Source: Sphingobacteriales bacterium
GTDB taxonomy: Bacteria; Bacteroidota; Bacteroidia; Chitinophagales; Chitinophagaceae
Direction of reading: 5' to 3'
Length of the DNA: 48,793 nucleotides
Assembly: GCA_023251235.1 (NCBI GenBank)
Contig: JAHEZE010000011.1
Coordinates: 1 to 48,793 of the forward strand
The stretch's first letter is position 1; every line of letters begins with the position of its first letter. Both the position numbers and the translations under genes were made by a program. The notes below the pieces were generated by a model. That model searched no databases. It saw only the letters and a program-made list of their open reading frames with translations, and was not told the DNA's origin. Below are positions 34,871 through 41,995 of the stretch, in pieces.

Positions 34871-35540
34871 CATTATCCAGCACTCTTCCTCTTTCTGTTC
34901 TTATCATCCGGGCAGGAAATTTTTGCACAACAATATAATCATGTGAGGCCATCACTATTGTAGTTCCATAATCTTTTGAAATATGGAATAGAAGAGTCAT
35001 GATCTCGTCCGATGTTTCAGGATCAAGATTTCCGGTAGGCTCATCAGCAAGAATAAGTTTTGGAGAATTCAGCAAAGCTCTTGCTATATCAACTCTTTGC
35101 TGTTCGCCGCCGCTTAATTCAAAAGGCATTTTAAATCCCTTTGATTTCAATCCAACTTTATCCAGCACATCCATAATCTTTTCATCCATTAATTTTTTAT
35201 CCTTCCAACCTGTTGCAGTAAGAACAAACCTGAGATTTTCATTTACATTTCTGTCTGTCAGCAACTGAAATTCCTGAAAAACCACGCCAAGAGTACGACG
35301 CAGATATGGTACTTTCTTCCAGTCAAGTTCCCTTAGATTGAAGCCTGCAACCATACCTTCTCCTTCAGTTAGGGGTAACTCTCCGTAAAGCGTTTTTAAA
35401 AGAGTGGATTTTCCTGTTCCGGTTTTTCCAACCAGGTAAACAAACTCTCCCCTGCTCACTGTAAGATTTACATCCTGCAAAATGGGACTGCCGCTCTGGT
35501 AAATATTGGCATGCTTTAGTTCAATTATATAATCTGACAT
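34851..35540 (-). CDS. ftsE: Cell-division ABC transporter ATPase FtsE-like
   Basis: A 229-residue ABC ATPase. Walker [10 protein letters not shown] is around residue 38-46, the Q-loop FQEFQLL near 88, the signature [16 protein letters not shown] near 141-156 and Walker [13 protein letters not shown] near 161-172. The GNLDPETS segment and short length fit FtsE, which with the membrane protein FtsX activates peptidoglycan hydrolases at the septum. FtsX is not adjacent here. An upstream in-frame ATG (35588) would add 16 residues and overlap purM; the MSDYI start at 35540 is better. A LolD-type lipoprotein exporter ATPase is the alternative. Confidence 0.85.
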   Translation of the reverse strand: MSDYIIELKHANIYQSGSPILQDVNLTVSRGEFVYLVGKTGTGKSTLLKTLYGELPLTEGEGMVAGFNLRELDWKKVPYLRRTLGVVFQEFQLLTDRNVNENLRFVLTATGWKDKKLMDEKIMDVLDKVGLKSKGFKMPFELSGGEQQRVDIARALLNSPKLILADEPTGNLDPETSDEIMTLLFHISKDYGTTIVMASHDYIVVQKFPARMIRTERGRVLDNASISIE

Positions 35541-35568
35541 TCTATCGGGTTTGTTGCAAAATAATGGA

Positions 35569-36753
35569 TTAAGCAGATATAAAATCAAAAATTAAATCTT
35601 CTTTTTCATTTTTAATCACCAACTCTTTCTTCCCACTCTCCTCTACCCTGCCGATCACCTGCGCAGGAACACTAAATTTTTTTGATGTGCTGATAATTTT
35701 GTCAGCATCTTTTTCATTTGTATAAATTTCCATCCTTGTACCCATATTAAATACCTGGTACATTTCCCGATCGTCGGCTTTGCTTGCTTCCTGTATCAGT
35801 TTAAAAATGATGGGGGGGGCAAATAAATTATCTTTTACAATGCGGACATTCTCTGGTACATATTTCATGCATTTTGTTTGTCCGCCGCCACTGCAATGAA
35901 TTAATCCATGAATTTCATCAAAATGATTTTTCAGCAACTCTTTCATCACAGGCACAAATGTTCTAGTTGGGCTCAATAAAAGTTTACCGATTGCCAATTG
36001 CCTGTTGTCAATTAATATTTCATCCGTTATATGATGGGGCCCGATATAAACTACATGTTCATCCAAAGAAGTATCATAGGATTCATGAAATCTTGCCCCA
36101 TAGGTTTTATGCAGCATATCGTGCCGGGCAGAAGTAAGACCATTACTGGCAATGCCGCTATTATATTCTGCTTCATAAATAGCCTGGCCAAACCCTGCCA
36201 ACCCGACAATTACATCTCCCGCTTTTATCTTTTCATTGGTGATGAGTTTTGCTTTTGGCCACCTGGCTGTCATTGTTCCATTCACTGCTATTGTTCTTAC
36301 CACATCTCCCACATCGGCAGTTTCGCCGCCCATATAACTGATGTTTACTCCAAAGCCTTTCATCTTGTTAAAAAATTCCTGTGTACCGGTGATGATGGCT
36401 TCCAGTACTTCAACAGGAATTAGATGCTTATTTCTGTCAATGGTAGAAGAAAAAAGAATATTATCATAAATACCAACACAAAGCAGGTCATCCAGATTCA
36501 TAACAATAGCATCCTGAGCTATTCCCTTCCAAACAGTGACATCACCGGTTTCTTTCCAGTATAAGTAAGCCAGAATGGATTTGGTGCCGGCTCCGTCTGC
36601 ATGCATAATATTCACCCATTCGTCATCACCGCAAAGTATATCCGGATAAGTTTTGCAAAATGCTTTGGGGTAAAGACCTTTGTCAAGGCCGATGGTCGCT
36701 GTATGTACTTCTTCTTTTTGTGCGGATACACCTCTTTTGGAGTACAAATTCAT
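35569..36753 (-). CDS. purM: Phosphoribosylformylglycinamidine cyclo-ligase (AIR synthetase)
   Basis: A 394-residue PurM that closes the imidazole ring of AIR with ATP in purine synthesis. The HADGAGTKSILAYLYWKETGD motif near residue 50-70, DLLCVGIYDNILFSSTIDRNKH near 92-113 and YMGGETADVGDVV near 140 are signatures. Bacteroidota PurM are longer than E. coli (345). The ATG at 36753 (MNLYSKRGVSA) is preferred; an in-frame start at 36795 would add 14 unlikely residues. It is divergent from ribF and 28 bases upstream of ftsE on the same strand. Confidence 0.93.
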   Translation of the reverse strand: MNLYSKRGVSAQKEEVHTATIGLDKGLYPKAFCKTYPDILCGDDEWVNIMHADGAGTKSILAYLYWKETGDVTVWKGIAQDAIVMNLDDLLCVGIYDNILFSSTIDRNKHLIPVEVLEAIITGTQEFFNKMKGFGVNISYMGGETADVGDVVRTIAVNGTMTARWPKAKLITNEKIKAGDVIVGLAGFGQAIYEAEYNSGIASNGLTSARHDMLHKTYGARFHESYDTSLDEHVVYIGPHHITDEILIDNRQLAIGKLLLSPTRTFVPVMKELLKNHFDEIHGLIHCSGGGQTKCMKYVPENVRIVKDNLFAPPIIFKLIQEASKADDREMYQVFNMGTRMEIYTNEKDADKIISTSKKFSVPAQVIGRVEESGKKELVIKNEKEDLIFDFISA

Positions 36754-36832
36754 AATTGAAATTAAGGAGCAAAAATAGCATTCGACAACCAACACTCAAT
36801 AGGTAATTATCTATTAGTTTTGCTGCTCTTTT

Positions 36833-37816
36833 ATGCAGGTATATTATGATATAGAAAATCTGCCGCTTTTCCGGAAAGCAATCGTAACAATCGGAACTTT
36901 CGATGGTGTCCATATGGGGCATCGGCAGATCATTGACCGGCTGAAAGCCGAATCAAAGAAAACAGACGGTGAATCGGTAATTATCACTTTTCATCCACAT
37001 CCCCGAAAAATTGTTTCTTCTACCATATTGGGTATACGGCTTATTAATACTCTGGAAGAAAAAATAGTTTTACTGGATAAACTCGGGATTGATCACCTGG
37101 TGGTGGTCCCCTTCACTGATGCTTTTGCCAACCAGTCTGCTGAAGAATATCTGAAGAATTTTCTGATTGAAAAATTTCATCCCCATACGATTATTATTGG
37201 ATATGATCATCGATTTGGGCGGGAAAGAATAGGTGATTACAGGTTATTGGAGAAATTAGCTCCGGTATACAGGTTTAAATTAAAGGAAATCTCCAAACAA
37301 CTTCTGGATGAAATCGCCATCAGCTCCACGAATATCCGGGAAGCGATTCTTCATGGTGATATGGATACTTCAAATAAGCTTCTTGGGTATGAATTTTCTT
37401 TTGAAGGAAGGGTGGTACATGGCAATAAACTGGGCCGGGAATTGGGATATCCGACAGCAAATCTGAAAATTGAAAACGCAGAAAAAATAATACCGGGTGA
37501 TGGCATCTATGCGGTGTATGTTGAAGTCAATATTCAATTGTCAGTGGTCAATGAAAAGAGCATAAAAAACCATTCACCATTCACTATTCCCCATTCACGA
37601 TATAAAGGAATGATGAGTATTGGTTTCCGTCCGACTGTGGATGGAAAGAAAAGAGTTATTGAAGTAAATATTTTTGATTTTAATGAGGAAATTTATGGAC
37701 AAGTAATAAGAGTTTATGTAAAAAAATACCTCCGACCGGAGGTTAAGTTTGATTCTTTACCCGAATTAGTAAAACAGATAGACGGAGATAAAATAGAAAG
37801 TTTGAATGTTTTATAA
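36833..37816 (+). CDS. ribF: Bifunctional riboflavin kinase/FAD synthetase with a repeat-derived loop
   Basis: A 327-residue RibF making FMN and FAD. The adenylyltransferase domain has G21-T-F-D-G-V-H-M-G-H30 and YDHRFGRERIGDY near residue 123-135, then SSTNIREAI near 163. The riboflavin kinase domain starts with GRVVHGNKLGRELGYPTANL (about 191-210). Between EV (232) and RYKGMMSIG (256) lies a 23-residue insertion (NIQLSVVN to HS) encoded by a 69-base segment rich in CATTCAC units. Relatives run straight from the GIYAV strand to YKGMMNIG. The frame stays open, so the enzyme is probably intact with a longer loop. Confidence 0.92.
   Translation: MQVYYDIENLPLFRKAIVTIGTFDGVHMGHRQIIDRLKAESKKTDGESVIITFHPHPRKIVSSTILGIRLINTLEEKIVLLDKLGIDHLVVVPFTDAFANQSAEEYLKNFLIEKFHPHTIIIGYDHRFGRERIGDYRLLEKLAPVYRFKLKEISKQLLDEIAISSTNIREAILHGDMDTSNKLLGYEFSFEGRVVHGNKLGRELGYPTANLKIENAEKIIPGDGIYAVYVEVNIQLSVVNEKSIKNHSPFTIPHSRYKGMMSIGFRPTVDGKKRVIEVNIFDFNEEIYGQVIRVYVKKYLRPEVKFDSLPELVKQIDGDKIESLNVL
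37529..37597. repeat. CATTCAC-rich repeat-like insertion in ribF
   Basis: A 69-base segment within ribF with CATTCACC, ATTCACT and CATTCAC tandem units on one side (37570-37597) and a GTCAGTGGTCAATGA stretch on the other (about 37541-37555) that is roughly their reverse complement. This pattern resembles short palindromic intergenic repeats (for example GTCAATGGTCAATG/CATTGACCATTGAC) reported in many Bacteroidota genomes. Its length is a multiple of three, so the frame survives. Confidence 0.5.
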
Positions 37817-37843
37817 AAACTCCGGAGATTCCAAGGCATTCTT

Positions 37844-38626
37844 TTAATACTCTATCTGGTATTCAAATTTTGACGGGTCATCAAAAAAGTCGTCAATAGT
37901 AGCTTCGATGATAACCTTCTTTTTATCACTTGAAAGTTTTACGCCTTTACCTTCTGCTTTTGTTGCCGGTTTAGGTAAATTGAAAACTACTTTCATGGTC
38001 ATTGGGGTTCCCATTTGACTCATTTCCCGGAGACTTATTAAGCTCTTGTCATTTTCGGCATCAATATATCTTTCTTTATTTAATTTTTTTCCAAGCTTTC
38101 CGTTTTCAGTAATGATATCAAAATATTCGTCGATCTCCGGAATATAATTTTCATTTTCTTTACCCATTGCCATCGGGTTGCCAGCGGCGTCATCTCCTGG
38201 TATCAGTGATTCTAACTGCTGCGCAATCGCTTTTTGTTTTGTTTTCTTCAGAATGTTTTTAATCAGGTTGATATCCGAAGATTGAGAATAGGGAAAATTA
38301 AAAGTCAGAAAAAACTTTTCATCATGTATATTAAGGACAATGTTTAAAGTGGCATTATCCAGAAGTAGTTTTTCTTTATCATTCAAATCAGCAATACTGT
38401 CTTTAAAATTACTAAGAGAGATAGTGGTATCTTTTGCCACTTTATCCATCTTCTTGGTTTCCTCCCCTCCCATTATACTAAGTATTCCCAGCATGGAACT
38501 AAAATCAGTTGTATTAGAAAAAACCCCGCTTCCGTCCTCGTGAATTTCAGATTCCTGAACTATTTCGAAGCAACCGTAAAAAAGAATTATTAAAAACAGA
38601 CTTAGAACAGATAGTATCTTTTTCAT
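37844..38626 (-). CDS. Lipoprotein of unknown function
   Basis: A 260-residue lipoprotein with a short signal and lipobox FYGC (Cys19). I recognise no family. The mature protein is mixed alpha/beta, with an early EIHEDGSGVFSNTTDFSS, a lysine- and aspartate-rich central part (SLSNFKDSIADLNDKEKLLL) and a C-terminal acidic beta region. It ends 27 bases after the convergent ribF stop. It is followed upstream by holA on the same strand with a 74-base gap. Likely anchored in a membrane facing the periplasm; the role cannot be assigned. Confidence 0.7.
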   Translation of the reverse strand: MKKILSVLSLFLIILFYGCFEIVQESEIHEDGSGVFSNTTDFSSMLGILSIMGGEETKKMDKVAKDTTISLSNFKDSIADLNDKEKLLLDNATLNIVLNIHDEKFFLTFNFPYSQSSDINLIKNILKKTKQKAIAQQLESLIPGDDAAGNPMAMGKENENYIPEIDEYFDIITENGKLGKKLNKERYIDAENDKSLISLREMSQMGTPMTMKVVFNLPKPATKAEGKGVKLSSDKKKVIIEATIDDFFDDPSKFEYQIEY

Positions 38627-38700
38627 AAAGTAAATTTAATATCCGGGATGTGAAGTTTTGATCCTGCGGTTGAAAAGAAAAGGGTTTAATGATAATAAGT

Positions 38701-39705
38701 TTAAGCAGCGGCAATTATTTTATAGACCATTTCTTTCAGCAAAGATGCATCTTCTGTACCCGGATCGTTTACTCCAACAGATCTCAAGTTGTATTGGTGC
38801 AGTAGCAAAATAACTTTTTCCACTTCGGGGAAACTATAAATCTTTATTGCCTTCAGGTAATCTTTTACAAAAAACGGGTTCACTCCAATTGCTGCCGCTA
38901 CTGTTTTCTCATCTCTGCTCTGCAAACCATAGATCATATATAATTTACTGAAAAAAGAATAAAATGAAGGAAGCACCAGCTGAATAGGCGCAGATTTAGG
39001 ATTGGCTTCAAAATATTGAATGATGCGTATACATCTGGAAAAATCCTTTAGAGCTAATGCATTTTGAAATTCAAAAACATTAAACTCCTTGCTGATTCCA
39101 ATGAACTCTTCAATATCCTCTTCCTGTATTGTTTTCCGGTGCCCGATGTTAATTAAAATCTTGTCTATTTCATTCTCAAGCCTGCAAAGGTCGTTACCAA
39201 TATGATCGACCATCAACATCAGCGCTTTTTTGGTGATCTCATATCCTTTTGACTGAACGATGTCTTCTGTCCATTGAGGTAACTGGTTCTCATAAAATTT
39301 TTTTGTAGTTAACATCACTCCTTTTTCTTTCAATAGTTTGGAAAATTTTGTTCTTCCATCAACCTTTTTGTCTTTATATGATATTATCAATATTGTGGAG
39401 AGAAGTGGGTTTTCAATATAGGGTTCCAGTTTTTCAATTTCCCGCATTTGTTGCGCTTCTTTCAATAAGACAACCTGCCGTTCTGCAAACATGGGGTATC
39501 GTCGGCAGGCATTTATTACATCAGGCCAATTGGCATCTTTTCCATAAAAAACGGTAAGATTAAATGCTGCTTCACTTTCATTTAAAATATGGTGTTCAGC
39601 AAAGTCAACCACTTTATCAATAAAATATTCTTCCTCACCCTCCAGCCAGTAAATGGGCTTGAATTTTTTTTCTCTCAAATCAGAAATAATCTTTTCGTAA
39701 GACAT
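38701..39705 (-). CDS. holA: DNA polymerase III delta subunit
   Basis: A 334-residue HolA-like protein, the clamp-loader subunit that opens the beta clamp. The N-terminal PIYWLEGEEEYFIDKVVDFAE (residues 17-37), LSTILIISYKDKKVDGRTKFSKLL (about 99-122) and LVDHIGNDLCRLENEIDKIL (about 165-185) are characteristic of the delta AAA+-like fold, which lacks an ATPase P-loop. The C-terminal helical collar domain follows from about residue 210. Sequence conservation of delta is low, but this set is distinctive. Single gene, with a 197-base intergenic region upstream. Confidence 0.9.
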   Translation of the reverse strand: MSYEKIISDLREKKFKPIYWLEGEEEYFIDKVVDFAEHHILNESEAAFNLTVFYGKDANWPDVINACRRYPMFAERQVVLLKEAQQMREIEKLEPYIENPLLSTILIISYKDKKVDGRTKFSKLLKEKGVMLTTKKFYENQLPQWTEDIVQSKGYEITKKALMLMVDHIGNDLCRLENEIDKILINIGHRKTIQEEDIEEFIGISKEFNVFEFQNALALKDFSRCIRIIQYFEANPKSAPIQLVLPSFYSFFSKLYMIYGLQSRDEKTVAAAIGVNPFFVKDYLKAIKIYSFPEVEKVILLLHQYNLRSVGVNDPGTEDASLLKEMVYKIIAAA

Positions 39706-39902
39706 AAGACGCTAAATTACAGGCTTTGGGGAGTTATACCGTGAATACTTATTGACAAAAAAATCAGCTGAACTTCTATTTTTGGCATGATTTTTCATTA
39801 AAGGGGCTTACTGATTCTTTAATTAATATTTTCTTATTTCTGACAAATTATCTTTGCAAAAATTATATGTAAACCTAAAACCAGATTTTAAAATCACAAA
39901 AA
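39706..39902. other. Divergent gap between holA and the first coiled-coil gene
   Basis: This 197-base AT-rich gap holds the -7 element TATCTTTG at 39849-39856 pointing right, 46 bases before the ATG at 39903. No equally clear element is seen on the minus strand for holA. No gene is visible. Confidence 0.45.
39849..39856 (+). promoter_or_regulatory. Candidate -7 element of the first coiled-coil gene
   Basis: TATCTTTG is an exact TAnnTTTG match, 46 bases before the ATG at 39903. There is no TTG about 19 bases upstream, so only half of the promoter is supported. Confidence 0.45.
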
Positions 39903-40880
39903 ATGACAAACACAAATTATCCATCAGCTACTCCGGAAAGTCCGGCTCCCAAAAGCAATAATAACAAAAACATCATTATTGGACTTTTGGCAATTGCCTT
40001 GTTAGGCACCTGGGCATATTTACTCTGGAATAAAAATAAAACCGGGGAGGAAAAACAGCAATTAACTGAGCAGGTTGTAAAAAATATGAGTCAGAGGGAT
40101 TCAATCCAGCTTCTCTATGATTTTGCTTTACAAAATTATGATTCGGTTACCGTAGCCAATAACGATCTTCAGGGAAAGCTTACCGGGAAACAAAGCGAAA
40201 TAGGAAAACTTAAAAGCGAGATCGGCAGCATTTTAAATAAACAAAATGCTACGAAGGAGGAATTGAACCTGGCAAAATCCAAGATTGCAGAATTAAATGA
40301 CAAAATCACAACTCTGGAAGCTGAAGTGACAAGACTAACCGGCGAAAATCAACAACTGACAACTGCCAATACTCAGCTTTCAACAGAAAAGAAAACCCTT
40401 GAGACAAACCTCGCTACTACTCAAACAGAAAAGAAATCACTGGAAGAAACCGTTGATGTTGGGTCTACTTTTACTGCCACCAATATTCAGATTACAGCAG
40501 TAAATGAAAAGAAAAGCGGCAGGGAAAAATTAACTTCTACTGCAAAAAGAGTGGATAAGCTTTTAGTTTCTTTCGATGTAGAAAACAGGATAGCTAAGAG
40601 TGGACCGACTGATATGTATATTATGGTTATGGCGCCAGATGGCAAAGTAATTTCAAGTGATTCTACCGGCGGGGGCACACTTACAACCAGACAAGATGGA
40701 GATAAAATCTATACTTCAAAAGTTTCGGTAAACTACGAACAGGGTACAAGGAAAAATGTGCAATTACCGATTTATCAAACAAAATTCCAAACTGGTGATT
40801 ATAAGATTCAGGTATATCAAAATGGTTTCAAAATTGGTGAGGGTACCAGAAATCTGAAGAAGGGAGGTTTATTCAGTTAA
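39903..40880 (+). CDS. Membrane-anchored coiled-coil protein, paralogue 1
   Basis: A 325-residue protein with a single N-terminal transmembrane helix (about residues 24-42, IIIGLLAIALLGTWAYLLW), a long coiled coil (about 48-180) with LTGENQQL and LAKSKIAEL heptads, and a C-terminal beta-rich domain (about 185-325). No known family is recognised. The gene downstream encodes the same three-part plan with clear similarity, so the pair arose by tandem duplication. The topology suggests a tether across the periplasm from the inner membrane. A terminator follows. Confidence 0.75.
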   Translation: MTNTNYPSATPESPAPKSNNNKNIIIGLLAIALLGTWAYLLWNKNKTGEEKQQLTEQVVKNMSQRDSIQLLYDFALQNYDSVTVANNDLQGKLTGKQSEIGKLKSEIGSILNKQNATKEELNLAKSKIAELNDKITTLEAEVTRLTGENQQLTTANTQLSTEKKTLETNLATTQTEKKSLEETVDVGSTFTATNIQITAVNEKKSGREKLTSTAKRVDKLLVSFDVENRIAKSGPTDMYIMVMAPDGKVISSDSTGGGTLTTRQDGDKIYTSKVSVNYEQGTRKNVQLPIYQTKFQTGDYKIQVYQNGFKIGEGTRNLKKGGLFS

Positions 40881-40904
40881 TATTCAGACAAACGAATCTA
40901 TTAG

Positions 40905-40934
40905 GGCCGCATTGTTTCAACGATGCGGCCTTTT
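40905..40934 (+). terminator. Terminator after coiled-coil paralogue 1
   Basis: A perfect 8-base GC-rich stem GGCCGCAT/ATGCGGCC (40905-40912 with 40923-40930), extendable inward, followed by TTTT. It separates the two paralogues into distinct transcripts or attenuates read-through. Confidence 0.8.
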
Positions 40935-41002
40935 AGTTTACAGTTTTCCACATTATTAAATTTGGCCTTTCCCGTCTTGAATTATTAATTAGCTTGACAC
41001 CG

Positions 41003-41929
41003 ATGAGGGACAGCAGATCACTTTTACTTGCCTTGCTTTCTGTTGGTTTAATAACCACATGGGTTTATCATTTATATGATAAGAGTAATTATGCCAGCCG
41101 TAAAAGAGAGGTTTTTATAAAAGACTCAACAGCAGTAGCTGAAGCTGTTTCCGACTCCCTGAAAAGAATATTTACGCAATCGCTGAATCTGCTCAGTACC
41201 GAAAAATCCGGTATTGATTCTGTAAACAACACACTTAAAGGTGAACTGGGACAAAGAATAAAGGATATAAATAAACTAAGAACTGACATTGGAGATATTC
41301 TTAAAAAGAAAAATATAACCCAATCGGATTTAACAGAAGCAAGGAATAAAATCCGGGAATTAGAACAAAGGATCGAAGAATTCCGAAATGAAAACACATC
41401 ACTGGCAAATGAAAGAAAGAAATTGGACGGGATACTGGCTCAGTTAAACGGAGAAATGAATTCACTTCAACAGAGTATTCAGCAATTAACGGTTGAAAAC
41501 AAAGAGATGGCTCAAAAGATAAATGATGCATCAATTTTTATAGCCTCTGAAATAAGATTTTCGGCATTTAATATCAGACCGGAGCAAAAAGAAATAGAAA
41601 CGCCTTTGTATAAAAAAGCCGATAAATTTATAGCTTCTTTTGTTGTACAAAATAATGTTTTAGATTTTCCCAATGCAGAAGTTGTAATTGTTATTACAGA
41701 TCCGTCTGGCAAAACATTAAACACCGAAGTATGGGACTCCGGCAGTTTTGACACAAAAACGGAGGGCAAAAAAGCCTTTACCCGTAAAATGAAATTTGAA
41801 TACAATAAAGCAGAAGCTAAAAGATTAATATTTACTATACAGCCAGATGTCTTTCAGAAAGGTATTTATATGTTCAGCATTTACCATAATGGAATAAGGA
41901 TTGGTGAATCGACCTGCAGACTCAATTGA
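41003..41929 (+). CDS. Membrane-anchored coiled-coil protein, paralogue 2
   Basis: A 308-residue protein when started at ATG 41003 (MRDSRSLLLALL); the in-frame TTG at 40994 would add three residues. An N-terminal hydrophobic helix (about residues 5-22), a coiled coil (about 28-175) and a C-terminal beta domain (about 178-308). It shares landmarks with the upstream gene, for example DIGDILKKKNITQSDLTEARNKI against EIGSILNKQNATKEELNLAKSKI, and FxAxxIxxxAxN at the start of the beta domain. No known family is recognised. Confidence 0.75.
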   Translation: MRDSRSLLLALLSVGLITTWVYHLYDKSNYASRKREVFIKDSTAVAEAVSDSLKRIFTQSLNLLSTEKSGIDSVNNTLKGELGQRIKDINKLRTDIGDILKKKNITQSDLTEARNKIRELEQRIEEFRNENTSLANERKKLDGILAQLNGEMNSLQQSIQQLTVENKEMAQKINDASIFIASEIRFSAFNIRPEQKEIETPLYKKADKFIASFVVQNNVLDFPNAEVVIVITDPSGKTLNTEVWDSGSFDTKTEGKKAFTRKMKFEYNKAEAKRLIFTIQPDVFQKGIYMFSIYHNGIRIGESTCRLN

Positions 41930-41941
41930 TAATTCACGGAT

Positions 41942-41971
41942 AAAAAAACGGCTTCTTATAAAAGAAGCCGT
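41942..41971 (-). terminator. Bidirectional-looking terminator, receptor 2 and coiled-coil paralogue 2
   Basis: A 10-base perfect stem (41948-41957 with 41962-41971) with loop ATAA. On the minus strand it runs into seven Ts and lies 25 bases after the second receptor's stop. It may also serve the converging plus-strand gene. Confidence 0.85.
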
Positions 41972-41995
41972 AAATATTTAAGGGGGAATTATTAA

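Noticed and set aside
35880-35900. GCCACTG box suggesting a cobalamin riboswitch
   Set aside because: It lies inside the purM coding sequence, in no leader position, and lacks the rest of the element.
36683-36922. Minus-strand 79-codon open frame across the purM/ribF divergence
   Set aside because: It overlaps the starts of two well-supported genes in other frames and has no coding features.
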